From: Lachnospiraceae bacterium
Lineage (GTDB): Bacteria > Bacillota > Clostridia > Lachnospirales > Lachnospiraceae
DNA: 64,000 nucleotides
Direction of reading: 5' to 3'
NCBI GenBank assembly: GCA_017551665.1
Contig: JAFZLB010000013.1
Location: 1-64,000, forward strand
The notes under the pieces are model-generated. The model made no database searches and was not told the origin of the DNA. It saw only the letters and a list, made by a program, of their open reading frames with translations. Within the stretch, counting starts at the first letter, position 1, and each line of letters opens with the position of its first letter. This document shows, in pieces, positions 41,185 through 50,013 of the stretch. The position numbers were made by a program, and so were the translations under genes.

Positions 41185-41850
41185 TTAATACGTCTCCGCT
41201 TCGGCGGCCGCACGGACGATGGAGTAAAGAACGAGAAAGAGCTTGTCGTACGCGTTGAAGAGTATGTGCGCGGTGATCGGGATGCGCGGGTTGCGCGTCA
41301 ACAGCAGGCTGATGATCAGCGGAATGAAGGGCAGCAGCGCGGAGACAATCCCGATGGGCTGTTCCACGTAGAGCAGGCATTCCATCAGCGCGAACAGTAA
41401 CACGTACATGTAGGTGATCTGCTTGTTTTCTTTGTGAATGATGTAGGTGTTCCGGAAAAACAATCCGCCGGCCACCGGCATCAGAAATCCGAAGGTGACC
41501 CCGTAAACCCAGTAATCCAGCGGCTGGTTGATGTAGTGCGGAATCAGCCCGTCGCCGATATAGTGCTCCGGCAGCTTCAGCAAAAACTCCCGCAGGAAGT
41601 AGATGGCCGTCAGTCCGGCCAGCGTCAGAAGCACCGGCAGCCAGAATTCCCGCAGGCGTTTCCATTCGCGGAAATACCGGGGCACGGACAGACGGGGGTC
41701 AAACAAAAACACGAAAAACAGAAACAGCAGCAGATAATAGCTGCCGTGCACCGCCAGGGCGCGCGCCGGCAACAGACGTAAAAGCACGGCCGCAACGACG
41801 GTCAGCAGCAGCGGAATCCACAGTTTTTTCTTTTTTATATCCTGAATCAT
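41185..41850 (-). CDS. CPBP-like multi-pass membrane protein, degenerate catalytic motif
   Basis: A 221-residue protein with six to seven membrane spans. Two marks recall CPBP (Abi, CaaX-protease-like) proteins: a PVAGGLFFRN segment at the place of the EExxxR motif, and AHILFNAYD as the HxxxN motif. The two glutamates are replaced by Gly, so protease activity is doubtful. I took ATG 41850, which follows GAGAGG. The ATG at 41880 lies on the predicted transcription start. It stands alone on the minus strand behind its own promoter and operator. Function unknown. Confidence 0.75.
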   Translation of the reverse strand: MIQDIKKKKLWIPLLLTVVAAVLLRLLPARALAVHGSYYLLLFLFFVFLFDPRLSVPRYFREWKRLREFWLPVLLTLAGLTAIYFLREFLLKLPEHYIGDGLIPHYINQPLDYWVYGVTFGFLMPVAGGLFFRNTYIIHKENKQITYMYVLLFALMECLLYVEQPIGIVSALLPFIPLIISLLLTRNPRIPITAHILFNAYDKLFLVLYSIVRAAAEAETY

Positions 41851-41868
41851 ACAGCCTCTCGGGGTAAC

Positions 41869-41911
41869 AATATTGCTCATACAATATTACCTGTTTATCC
41901 CGATTTGTCAA
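41869..41911 (-). promoter_or_regulatory. Promoter with inverted-repeat operator
   Basis: A -35 TTGACA (41911-41906), 16-base spacer and -10 TAATAT (41889-41884). The perfect inverted repeat AATATTG, 6 bases, CAATATT (41869-41888) overlaps the -10 and the transcription start, which suggests a repressor site. Confidence 0.65.
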
Positions 41912-41930
41912 CCGCCCGAATGAGGGGTTT

Positions 41931-43442
41931 TCAGCCGTCCAGCGAGAGCGCCCGAATCTCCTCCTGCAATCTGCTTCTGCTCTCGTCAAGCAAGAGCAGG
42001 CGGTTGTAGCGGAAATAGGCCTCGTTGCCGTATTCATGCAGGAATTTCAGGCTTTTGTCCCCGGCGGACAGCTGCTGCAAAAAGAGCACGATTTCCTGGC
42101 CCTCGCCGAAGACGCCCGACAGAAAGGCAAAGGCCTGTGTCAGCTGCGCGTCCGTTTCCTGTGCCTGTTCCAGCCGCTGCTCCTCCCTTGCGGCAAACCA
42201 GTCCTTCAGCGGCGCGAAGGCTTCCGCTCCGCTGCCCCTGCCCGCCACAGGCGCGGCCTCCGACAGCGCCTTTGCAACCTCCCTTGCCGTTGCCGCGTCC
42301 TCCCGGCTTAAGAAGCCCGCGCGCTCCTTGCGCCGGAGATTTTCGCGCATGCTCTCCGCGATGCTCTGCACGGCCTCCGTCAGATCTTCCTCTCCCTCGT
42401 CCGCCATTTCGCGCAGGGTGAGCAGCACTTCCCGCAGCTGCTCCTGCACGAAGAGCGATCGGCAGAACGTGCCAAAAGACTGCGTCAGGCGTTCCGTCAG
42501 CATGGTGATGAGCGAGAGCTTTTCATCGAAGGGTGCCTTGCGCAGCGCTTCCTTCTGCGCTTCCTCCGGGGCCTTGCCCGCAAGAATCTCCTGCACCCGG
42601 TAAATGTCCCTGTACTTCAGCCACAGCTCATAGTAGGTCGCGAAGGCCTCCGCGATCTCATCCGACTGCAGAAACTGCCGCACGAGATCCTTCCCCACCG
42701 GCAGCGACAGCGCCTCATGGGTCTGCAGGACACGGGACAGGTCCTCCCAGCCCCTCGCCGTGACAAAGCGTTTGCCCTCCGGCTCCACCCGCAGGTCATA
42801 GAAATGCTCCTTGCGGATTTCCAGATAGGCCAGCACCGCGGCATGCATGCCGGCGGACAGCGCGTAGCTCTTCCAGGCCTCATACGACGCGTCCACGTCC
42901 ATCACGCGCACGCGGTCCAGCGTCACGATATCAAAATCGCGCACGGAAGCGTTGTACTCCGGCGGATTGCCCGCCGCCACGATCAAAAATCCCTCCGGCA
43001 CGCGATGCGTCCCGAAGGTCTTATACTGCAGAAACTGCAGCATCGTGGGCGAGAGCGTTTCCGACACGCAGTTGATCTCGTCCAAGAACAGAATCCCTTC
43101 CTTCACGCCCGTCAACTCAATCCGGTCATACAGCGACGCGATGATCTCGCTCATCGTATACTCCGTGACGGAATACTCCTTGCCACCGTAATTCCGTTTA
43201 ACAATAAACGGTAATCCGATAGCGCTCTGCCTCGTATGATGCGTGATCGTATAGGACACGAGATTGATCCCCAGCTCCTGCGCGATCTGCTCCATGATGG
43301 CCGTCTTGCCGATGCCGGGCGGTCCCATCAGCAGGATGGGGCGCTGCTTCTCCACGGGAATCACGGGGTTCCCCTCGGCATCACGCTGCAAGTATGCGCG
43401 TACACTGTGAATAATGTGCTGCTTTACATCTGCGATGTTCAT
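41931..43442 (-). CDS. MoxR-type AAA+ ATPase
   Basis: A 503-residue MoxR-family ATPase, longer than the usual 320-380. The AAA+ core has Walker A GPPGIGKT (40-47), Walker B ILFLDEINCVSE (about 117-128) and the sensor-1 region IVAAGNPPEYNAS. The lid region extends to about 300, and a helical C-terminal region (about 300-503) is Glu/Leu/Gln-rich and probably coiled. MoxR ATPases work as chaperones together with VWA proteins, and such a protein is encoded just upstream (43458-44807). The substrate is unknown. AAAGGA precedes the ATG. Confidence 0.9.
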   Translation of the reverse strand: MNIADVKQHIIHSVRAYLQRDAEGNPVIPVEKQRPILLMGPPGIGKTAIMEQIAQELGINLVSYTITHHTRQSAIGLPFIVKRNYGGKEYSVTEYTMSEIIASLYDRIELTGVKEGILFLDEINCVSETLSPTMLQFLQYKTFGTHRVPEGFLIVAAGNPPEYNASVRDFDIVTLDRVRVMDVDASYEAWKSYALSAGMHAAVLAYLEIRKEHFYDLRVEPEGKRFVTARGWEDLSRVLQTHEALSLPVGKDLVRQFLQSDEIAEAFATYYELWLKYRDIYRVQEILAGKAPEEAQKEALRKAPFDEKLSLITMLTERLTQSFGTFCRSLFVQEQLREVLLTLREMADEGEEDLTEAVQSIAESMRENLRRKERAGFLSREDAATAREVAKALSEAAPVAGRGSGAEAFAPLKDWFAAREEQRLEQAQETDAQLTQAFAFLSGVFGEGQEIVLFLQQLSAGDKSLKFLHEYGNEAYFRYNRLLLLDESRSRLQEEIRALSLDG

Positions 43443-43457
43443 GGTGTTTTTCCTTTC

Positions 43458-44807
43458 TTACATGTACACCTTCAAAGCCCACGACGGAACGTCCCGCGTA
43501 CTGTGATCGGCGTCGCGGACGAAGAGGAACGCCGTCTCGTAGGGCGGGGCGGTGTCGGGGTAAACGCCGTAGCCGTCCGTGAAGTAGAGCAGGGCGCGGA
43601 GGTTTTTGAGCCCGCCCCGGGCGCGCTCGTCCGCGATGTGCGCGAAGACGGGACGGAAGTCCGTGCCGTAGCCGCCCTGTACCGTAAAGGCCTCCGCGTA
43701 GCGCTCGATTTCCTGTACGTCCGTGAAGCGCAGCTCCCGCTGCACGCGGTCGTCGCATTCGATGATGCGCACGTCCACGCGGTGAAAAAAGCTCTCCTGC
43801 TGCCGCAGGATCCCCGCCGCCTCGGTCAGAAAGCGCTTCACCTGCGCGCCCGCGGTGGACGCGGAGGTGTCGATCGCGATGACCAGCGCGTCGATCTTTT
43901 TCGCCTCGCGAATCTCCAGTTCCTCGATGAGGGGCAGGTTGCCGTAGTGTTCCAGGCCGTAGTAGTACAGCCCCATGTCGAAGCTGTCGGGATCCGGACG
44001 CGCTTCCTCGCGCACGACCGCAAAGCGACGCAGATACGCCCGGAAATCCGTGTGCTTCTGCGTTTGCAAGGACAGTGTCCAGTAGAGCGCGCCGGTTTCC
44101 TTCGACGCTTCCTTCGAGAGCAGATCCAGCTCCGACTGCACACGCGCCGCGTCCTTCTTCCACTGCTCTTCCACAAGCCGCAGCTGCGCGGCGTTCAAAA
44201 GCGGCAGCGGCGGCGTTTCCTGCTGCCGGTCTTCTTCCCTGTCGTCCTTCTCCTCGCGCGGCCGCTTCCAGAAGCCGTGGTCGTCCGCGTGAAACTCCCG
44301 CGCCATGTGTTCCTCTTCGTCATAATCCCGCTCCGTCTGCGAGAGGAAGTGATGATAGATCTTTTCCGCCGTAAGCACGGAAATCTCTTGGCGCAGCGTT
44401 TCGTAAACGCTCTCGCGGTAATCGCTCGTGACACGGCGGATGCCGTCCGTTTCCATGCTGTCGATCACGGCCTCCGTCGCGATGTCCGCGGCAAGATTCC
44501 ACAGCTCTTCCTCCGCGAAACGCTCCGAAGCAAACATGTGCCCGAAGAGACAGTGCAGCAGCATGTGCAGATAGGTGCGGTTCAGACGCGCCGGTTCTTC
44601 CGTGTACAGCTGAAAGAGGAAGTTCGGATGAAAGCGGATGTACACCGCGTCCGTGCCGACGGATGTTGTCGTCAGGTCCATCACATACGACAGCGCGTCC
44701 AGGGGCGCGGCAAGAAAACGCATGGCCAGAATGAGCTCCGTGCGCGACGCGTTTAAGATGCGCTTTCCGAGAATATCCAGTTTTCGGGCCTGCCCTCGTT
44801 TTTCCAC
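43458..44807 (-). CDS. VWA-like domain protein with DUF2201-type N-terminus
   Basis: A 449-residue cytosolic protein. Residues of about 15-180 resemble the DUF2201 metallopeptidase-like domain, but the HExxH-like site reads HMLLH (about 80-84), so the glutamate is lost. The C-terminal VWA domain (about 290-445) has the metal site AIDTSAS (DxSxS) and later YGTDFRPVFAHI and YFTDGYG, so metal binding is likely. The start is GTG, sharing one base with the stop of the leucine-rich repeat gene. MoxR and VWA pairs are usually a chaperone and its metal-ion or protein client-binding partner. Confidence 0.87.
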   Translation of the reverse strand: MEKRGQARKLDILGKRILNASRTELILAMRFLAAPLDALSYVMDLTTTSVGTDAVYIRFHPNFLFQLYTEEPARLNRTYLHMLLHCLFGHMFASERFAEEELWNLAADIATEAVIDSMETDGIRRVTSDYRESVYETLRQEISVLTAEKIYHHFLSQTERDYDEEEHMAREFHADDHGFWKRPREEKDDREEDRQQETPPLPLLNAAQLRLVEEQWKKDAARVQSELDLLSKEASKETGALYWTLSLQTQKHTDFRAYLRRFAVVREEARPDPDSFDMGLYYYGLEHYGNLPLIEELEIREAKKIDALVIAIDTSASTAGAQVKRFLTEAAGILRQQESFFHRVDVRIIECDDRVQRELRFTDVQEIERYAEAFTVQGGYGTDFRPVFAHIADERARGGLKNLRALLYFTDGYGVYPDTAPPYETAFLFVRDADHSTRDVPSWALKVYM

Positions 44808-45685
44808 TACAATGTCATCGCCTTGTTTTGCCGTCCGGAATGCAGCGCGCCCTCCCGTGCCATCAAAAGCGCCGTGATCTCCGTGCGGTTCTGCTTTGCG
44901 GCGGTCTCCAGCGCACTGCCCAGCGCCTCTTTTGTAATCAGGTCACGCGCGGCATAGAAGCGGATTTTCTCCGTATCCTCCCCGGCGATCAGTTCTCCCA
45001 GAATCTTGCCGCCGTGCCTGCGCAGGTAGGTCTCGTAGCTGTCCTTTGCGCGTTCCGACAGCCGGTAGGGACACATCAGTCTGCCGAAGGCCACGTCGGA
45101 AATTATCGAAATTCCGTCTAATAATGCACGTTCAAACAATCTGTCATAGGCCTCGTAGTCCATGCCGTTTTTGCTGACGCATTCCCGGAAGGCCATGCCG
45201 CTGCCCGTGATGTTGAACTGAATCACCCGCGCCATCGTGTTTTCCGTGAAGTCATAGAGAAAGCCCGGAAAGGTCAGACGCGCCTCTCCGTCCGGAAGCG
45301 CAAGGTCAAAGGTCAGCGTGGCGTCGGAATCCGAAAGCATCCGGCTGACCGGCAGATAGTTGTCCCTGTGTACCGTGACATGAATCCGGCGCAGCGCAGT
45401 CGCCGCGCGGATGACGCCGTCGTGATAGTCTGTCACGCTGTCATGCAGCGTGATGCTTTGCAGGGATTTGCAGTTATGAAAGGCAAAGCCCTCCAGCGTG
45501 TCCACGCTGTCCGGCAGGCGGATTTCCTTCAGCTCCTGCCGTCCGGCAAAGGCCTTTGCGCCGATCACGCGCACGGGGCGTCCGTCATACACGGCCGGCA
45601 GCGTGAGCGCGGCAGGCAGCGCATCCGCGCCGCTCACGACCGCGATCTCTTCCTCTTCTCTTTTTCGGATGATGTATCGGAGCAT
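44807..45685 (-). CDS. BspA-type leucine-rich repeat protein
   Basis: A 292-residue protein. Residues of about 35-100 show BspA-type leucine-rich repeats (VRVIGAKAFAGRQELKEIRL, then LEGFAFHNCKSLQSITL). The rest is alpha-helical, with a C-terminal ITKEALGSALETAAKQ stretch that looks like an ankyrin or HEAT hairpin. No signal peptide is seen, unlike surface BspA proteins, so it is probably cytosolic. It opens the VWA-MoxR pair and follows deoC by 12 bases. The repeat domain may provide the client-binding surface. Function otherwise unknown. Confidence 0.75.
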   Translation of the reverse strand: MLRYIIRKREEEEIAVVSGADALPAALTLPAVYDGRPVRVIGAKAFAGRQELKEIRLPDSVDTLEGFAFHNCKSLQSITLHDSVTDYHDGVIRAATALRRIHVTVHRDNYLPVSRMLSDSDATLTFDLALPDGEARLTFPGFLYDFTENTMARVIQFNITGSGMAFRECVSKNGMDYEAYDRLFERALLDGISIISDVAFGRLMCPYRLSERAKDSYETYLRRHGGKILGELIAGEDTEKIRFYAARDLITKEALGSALETAAKQNRTEITALLMAREGALHSGRQNKAMTL

Positions 45686-45697
45686 GCCGGACGTTTC

Positions 45698-46357
45698 TTA
45701 CTCCAGCAGCAGCATGCCGTTGCCCGCGCCGATCCGGTCCGCACCCGCGGCGATCAGCGCTTCCGCGTCCGCCTTCGTGCGGATGCCGCCGGAGGCCTTG
45801 ACCTGAAGGCGGTCGCCGACGGTCTTTTTCATCAGCGCGATGTCTTCGACGGTGGCACCGCCGGTCGAAAAGCCGGTGGATGTTTTGACAAACTGCGCGC
45901 CCGCCGCTTCCGCGTCCCTGCAGGCACGTTCCTTTTCCTCCTCCGTCAGCAGGCAGGTTTCGATGATGACCTTGACGATGGCGTCCGCGTTTTCTTTTTG
46001 CGACGCCGCCACCACCGCGCGGATGTCCTCCGTCACAAAGGCGTCATCACCGTCCTTCACTGCGCCGATGTTCAGCACCATATCGACTTCCACCGCGCCG
46101 TCCTTCACCGCCTGCGCGGCCTCAAAGGCCTTCGCCTGTGTGCTCATCGCGCCCAGAGGAAAGCCGACGACGACGCAGGTCTTGACATCGCTCCCTTTTA
46201 ATTCCTCCGCCACAAGCTTCGCGTGGCAGGTGTTGACGCAGACGGAAGCAAAGCCCTGTTCCTTTGCCTCCGCGCAGTAACGTCTGACCGTTTCCCGCGA
46301 AGCCTCCGGTTTCAGCATGGTGTGATCAATTCTTGCAGCAAGTTCCTGTGTTGTCAT
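45698..46357 (-). CDS. deoC: Deoxyribose-phosphate aldolase
   Basis: A 219-residue class I aldolase that splits deoxyribose 5-phosphate to glyceraldehyde 3-phosphate and acetaldehyde. Marks: [15 protein letters not shown] (about 10-24), [11 protein letters not shown] (about 37-47), [44 protein letters not shown] (Schiff-base lysine near 149), [18 protein letters not shown], and [15 protein letters not shown] precedes the ATG. It is driven by the shared-element promoter and is followed closely by the leucine-rich repeat, VWA and MoxR genes, which might therefore be co-expressed with it. Confidence 0.96.
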   Translation of the reverse strand: MTTQELAARIDHTMLKPEASRETVRRYCAEAKEQGFASVCVNTCHAKLVAEELKGSDVKTCVVVGFPLGAMSTQAKAFEAAQAVKDGAVEVDMVLNIGAVKDGDDAFVTEDIRAVVAASQKENADAIVKVIIETCLLTEEEKERACRDAEAAGAQFVKTSTGFSTGGATVEDIALMKKTVGDRLQVKASGGIRTKADAEALIAAGADRIGAGNGMLLLE

Positions 46358-46380
46358 GTGTTTGTCCTCCGTTCTTTAAC

Positions 46381-46418
46381 AGTATACCACAGGCCCGTCC
46401 TGTTCCGCCATCCGTGGC
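46381..46418 (-). promoter_or_regulatory. deoC promoter with shared element
   Basis: The minus strand carries GCCACGGATGGCGGAACAGG followed by ACGGGCCTGTGG and TATACT (-10, 46386-46381). Against the degV promoter 34 of 38 bases match, and the -10 is of the extended type (TGGTATACT). No TTGACA is present. Confidence 0.65.
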
Positions 46419-46583
46419 AACATGACTTATGCAGTGACATGCGGAACGCAGATATTGACTTCCTGTCCGGAAATAGACAGAATAGATACGAATAGATATA
46501 ACAGTTTTTTTGCAGGAGGTGTGGCTACGGCGTTGCACGATTCCCCTGTTGGTGGAGTATATTCGGGAACAGGATTAAATCGT

Positions 46584-46621
46584 AAAAAAACCGGAACAGA
46601 TACACCTGGCATCTGTTCCGG
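46584..46621 (-). terminator. Terminator of SPFH operon
   Basis: A perfect 11-bp stem (CCGGAACAGAT / ATCTGTTCCGG, 9-base loop) followed on the minus strand by seven T. It ends 19 bases after the stop of the 50-residue gene. Confidence 0.93.
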
Positions 46622-46639
46622 AAACAGGCATCGTTTTTT

Positions 46640-46792
46640 TCATTTGACCGGCGGATGCAAATCCCAATTGGGAAAACAACTTGCGAATCCCTGAAGGTTC
46701 TGTGTCAGTACAATTCGCTCGTTTTGCTGCATCTCCAGTTCGTCATCACCAAATAACTCGTCGAGTTCGCCCATCGTGTTGTTTTCGTCCAT
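46640..46792 (-). CDS. Small acidic protein of 50 residues
   Basis: A small protein that I found by reading the gap between the 557-residue gene and its terminator. The ATG at 46792 has AGGAGG eight bases upstream; another ATG (46798) is too close to it. The first 24 residues are acidic (MDENNTMGELDELFGDDELE); the C-terminus reads FASCFPNWDLHPPVK, with a single cysteine and a compact aromatic-Pro motif. There is no membrane span or signal. It lies 18 bases after the 557-residue gene, as the last gene of the operon. The good ribosome site and placement before the terminator support it. Function unknown. Confidence 0.75.
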   Translation of the reverse strand: MDENNTMGELDELFGDDELEMQQNERIVLTQNLQGFASCFPNWDLHPPVK

Positions 46793-46810
46793 CTTCATCT
46801 CCTCCTGTTG

Positions 46811-48484
46811 TTAAGCCGTAATTCTCTCCGATTGTGCGGCATGAAAGGCAGTAACGGTTCCTCTTACCTGCTTCCACTCGGCCACGCAGTTTTGTATCGT
46901 ATTGTATCCATATGCGTACATCTGTTGATACCGTGCCTCTGTTTCCTGCACCCGGGCATCCAGCTTCTTCTTTTGACTTAAAAAGGCGCCCACACAGCCA
47001 ATCGCCCCAAAAAAGCATATCACACCGACCACAACATTCGCCGCGATTGCAAGAATAATCCCAAGTACCGCACAAACGCCGGCGCCGATCAGAAACGCTG
47101 TCTGGGTTGTTCTTTTCTTCTGAATCTCTGTCATCTCGGCATTCTTCCTCTGTGCCAAAAAATTGCTGTGCTGTGTCTGAAGCGACGCCTCATCTTCTCC
47201 GTCCGTCGTCTGCCCTGTCCAGTCGTTCACACTAATTGTAATCGCCTTCGGAAACGATTCTCTGTTTTCTGTAATGTAAGTATTGTACCCCTTATTGATA
47301 TAATTATGCAGAAAGGAGATTGCCGTTTTTTTCTTCGATGGTGCCTTCTCCTCAGCCCTGATTACTGCACCGGTCATCTGCTCCACCAGGCTGATCTTTT
47401 TGTTTTGTTGTTCCATTTTTTTCTTCATCAATTCAGCACGTGCAGTTGCGTAATCCATCATTCCGTTTGTTTCCTTCACCCGAAGGTAGCATTGTTCTTC
47501 ATCATGAAGACGGATCTCCTCCGGTGCATAATGACTGATAATACTCACAAGGTGTTCATCTATTGTGGTTTTCAGTGCATCCATATCAACATATGCTTCG
47601 TTGATTTCCTTAAAGTATTGCCCGATTGCGTTTGCCGATAATATCCTTCCTGCATATGCATCAATCGACGGGAATTCTCTGGAATTGGAACTGAGTGTGG
47701 GATACCTCTCTCCGGTCGGGATCTGAAATCTTGTAAAGTATTCGCGCCAAACCCTTTCCTGCGTTTTTTCAAATTCACTGTCATTACCACGAATCTGATT
47801 CAGCCAGTCATTAATATAATCGTCACACATGTGCTTCTCGTCCGGGCCAAAAACACCATTGATGTAAGCGTCTACAAAAGTATATCCGCCTTCCGTGAAG
47901 TTTCCGGCGTTTAACTTCGAGAAATATAATGACAGCCATTCATAGCAGGCCTGCGTTCGTCCGTTTCTGCGGCAAATCAGCGCCATTGTCAGTGCCGTTC
48001 GTTCTTCATTCCGCCTGACCGCCTCCGTGATAGCCCGATTTGCAAGATCTCTGTCATCGGCAATCCATGCAGCAATCGCCACAAGGCAAGGTGCTAACCA
48101 GTAGTTTGGCGTCGAAATCATCAGTTCCTCTGTTACTCTGGAGATCGTTGTCTGCTTCACCAATGCCAGATCCGTCGCCTGTAAAATACCCAGCATCGTT
48201 TCTCGCGCAACATTATAGTTGCCAAAGTTCTTTTCTATCTCCTGGCGAACGCGTATCAACTCTGTGGACGCCTGTTGCAAAGCCTCCGCCCGTGCTCTGT
48301 CCTGTATCATCTGCTGGAAACGCTGGTTTAAACTGGTCAACTCTGCAGACAGGTGGGTGACAGACTGATTTACTCCATTCATCTGCTCCATTACCGCATC
48401 CGTCTTTGATTCCAGTCTGTGAACATCGTTCCTTAACGAATCAACCTTACTGCTGATGATACCCGTTGAAATCGTTCCTGACAT
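46811..48484 (-). CDS. 557-residue coiled-coil protein with C-terminal membrane pair
   Basis: No family recognised. Residues of about 10-90 are coiled coil (SLRNDVHRLESKTDAV to LNQRFQQMIQDR). The middle (about 125-330) is helical and TPR-like, rich in Trp/Tyr (NYWLAPCLVAIAAWIADDRD). About 330-470 is basic and hydrophilic. Two adjacent hydrophobic segments (about 478-500 and 502-520) form a membrane hairpin, followed by a short coiled coil (LDARVQETEARYQQMY). The N-terminus is cytosolic. AGGAGG precedes the ATG. Its operon partners are the SPFH and zinc-ribbon proteins, so a membrane-surface complex is plausible. I have no direct evidence for function. Confidence 0.75.
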   Translation of the reverse strand: MSGTISTGIISSKVDSLRNDVHRLESKTDAVMEQMNGVNQSVTHLSAELTSLNQRFQQMIQDRARAEALQQASTELIRVRQEIEKNFGNYNVARETMLGILQATDLALVKQTTISRVTEELMISTPNYWLAPCLVAIAAWIADDRDLANRAITEAVRRNEERTALTMALICRRNGRTQACYEWLSLYFSKLNAGNFTEGGYTFVDAYINGVFGPDEKHMCDDYINDWLNQIRGNDSEFEKTQERVWREYFTRFQIPTGERYPTLSSNSREFPSIDAYAGRILSANAIGQYFKEINEAYVDMDALKTTIDEHLVSIISHYAPEEIRLHDEEQCYLRVKETNGMMDYATARAELMKKKMEQQNKKISLVEQMTGAVIRAEEKAPSKKKTAISFLHNYINKGYNTYITENRESFPKAITISVNDWTGQTTDGEDEASLQTQHSNFLAQRKNAEMTEIQKKRTTQTAFLIGAGVCAVLGIILAIAANVVVGVICFFGAIGCVGAFLSQKKKLDARVQETEARYQQMYAYGYNTIQNCVAEWKQVRGTVTAFHAAQSERITA

Positions 48485-48498
48485 GACCCACCTCCTGT

Positions 48499-49305
48499 TT
48501 AATTGTTTGCATCTGCTTGAAACTGCGATTTCTGACTGTTGTATGCCTCTCGTATTTTATCCTTATACGCCGGAGAACTCATACGTTCAATTATCCCCCC
48601 CACCGGTATTACAAAATTTTGATAAAAGAACTGTGTCTTGGATTTCAGAAAAAAACCATTTGTGGCATAAGGTGAATCGGCATTCTCCCGAATCGCTTTG
48701 ATCAATGTATAACAGGTCTTCGGAACTCCGCAGTGTTCTGCAAGTTGTGCATAAATATCTGCCATCTCTTCGTTTAGAAAATCCATTGATGTGCGTCGCC
48801 TTATAAGATATGGACATAGTTTATCAAGAAACGCACATAACTCCTCCGCCTCCTCCGGCGACTGCATATTCTTGGAAACAAGAACTAATATGTCCTTTTC
48901 ATAATCCGATAAATTGTATGCACCCGCAAGAAACAGCTTTTGCAGATCGCGAACCTCATCATACTCGAGTGCGATTGGAATAATCTCACTAAAAAAATCT
49001 CTTACCGCTCCACTGCGATGCTGTGAAAACTCATCTGAATAAGCAATAATAAACAGGGCGGGTGCATTATCCTTAAACACATTCAACACATCAAGTGCAT
49101 AATGACGCGCGCTGCTATAATCTCCCTTCAGGAAAAATGACACTGCGTAATCTCTTGCAAACGCAACTTTCCCATTTTTATTCAGCGTGGCACGGGAATA
49201 GTATTCTTCTTTTCCGCATTGATTACAGATAAGCTTTCTGCTTTCCGCATCAAAGAAAACATTACTGCTTCCACAACCGTTGCATACCAGACCGCCCGCA
49301 TCCAT
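48499..49305 (-). CDS. Zinc-ribbon/helical-repeat protein
   Basis: A 268-residue soluble protein. An N-terminal TFIIB-like zinc ribbon (about 7-30, CNGCGSSNVFFDAESRKLIC and CNQCG) is followed by helical repeats, probably TPR-like (about 45-220, KGDYSSARHYALDVLN and YEKDILVLVSKNMQS). The C-terminal helix is charged. It begins nine bases after the 232-residue membrane protein gene. Zinc ribbons also occur on the SPFH protein two genes upstream, and proteins of such clusters often share them. Function unknown. Confidence 0.77.
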   Translation of the reverse strand: MDAGGLVCNGCGSSNVFFDAESRKLICNQCGKEEYYSRATLNKNGKVAFARDYAVSFFLKGDYSSARHYALDVLNVFKDNAPALFIIAYSDEFSQHRSGAVRDFFSEIIPIALEYDEVRDLQKLFLAGAYNLSDYEKDILVLVSKNMQSPEEAEELCAFLDKLCPYLIRRRTSMDFLNEEMADIYAQLAEHCGVPKTCYTLIKAIRENADSPYATNGFFLKSKTQFFYQNFVIPVGGIIERMSSPAYKDKIREAYNSQKSQFQADANN

Positions 49306-49314
49306 TCCGCTTCC

Positions 49315-50013
49315 TCAGTGCATGACCGCAGCAACCGCATTTCTTGCAGACCAAATCCGTTCTGCCTCATCAATTAAAGCACTCACTTTTTCCGAACTGC
49401 CACTTACCTGTACCGTTTCCTCGATTCTCATCAGGAGTGCCCCGAATTCATTCTGTAAGTCTGCAGTTTTGGATTGCGTGATATTTCCACTGTAATCCAC
49501 CTTCTCTTTCAGCGAAAGCACCCTTCGTTTAATCTCTTCATCTTTTGAAAGAGAAATAATACTCCCGAGCCGCATTGAAATATCACTTAGTTGTCCGGTT
49601 TTCTCTATTACCTTTTCCGTTTGAACCTCAACATGCCGGAGATACTCTCCGCTGCCAATGAAAATGACAGCAAAGAACGCAAGCAGTACCGTATTGATAA
49701 TAATCTGCATGCGGATTTGGCTGTCCCCCATATTCAACAGAAACACAGCGTTTACGATCAGTGCAATCAATAAATACACCGCCGAAAACAGCACTGGCAG
49801 TGCGCGAACCTCTGTCAGATTGCGCCGTCTCCTGCCGGAAACAAAAAACACTGACGCTATTGCCACTCCGAAAGAAAGCAACCCGCATATGATTGTCGTA
49901 AAGAACCGCCCCGTACTGTATATCCCCTTGGACATCGTCACAACAAACACGAGCCATACAACAAATACCGATAGTTCGCTAACAACAGCCATTCGAGACG
50001 TCTTATTGTTCAT
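49315..50013 (-). CDS. Four-span membrane protein with cytosolic helical tail
   Basis: A 232-residue protein whose first 130 residues hold four membrane spans (about 10-30, 36-55, 72-95, 100-120). A charged helical tail follows (about 125-232, EVQTEKVIEKTGQLSDISM). The ATG overlaps the SPFH gene stop (ATGA) and has GGAGGG upstream, so I use it rather than the longer frame from 50037. No named family is evident; XpaC-like tails look only superficially similar. It is probably the membrane anchor of the SPFH complex, an inference from the coupling. Confidence 0.75.
   Translation of the reverse strand: MNNKTSRMAVVSELSVFVVWLVFVVTMSKGIYSTGRFFTTIICGLLSFGVAIASVFFVSGRRRRNLTEVRALPVLFSAVYLLIALIVNAVFLLNMGDSQIRMQIIINTVLLAFFAVIFIGSGEYLRHVEVQTEKVIEKTGQLSDISMRLGSIISLSKDEEIKRRVLSLKEKVDYSGNITQSKTADLQNEFGALLMRIEETVQVSGSSEKVSALIDEAERIWSARNAVAAVMH

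Noticed and set aside
46422..46694. Plus-strand 90-residue frame between deoC and the SPFH operon
   Set aside because: It runs across the terminator and the deoC promoter, has no ribosome site at suitable distance, and resembles no protein.
46746..47075. 109-residue Cys-rich minus-strand frame
   Set aside because: It is a shifted reading of the 557-residue gene and would cover the 50-residue gene.
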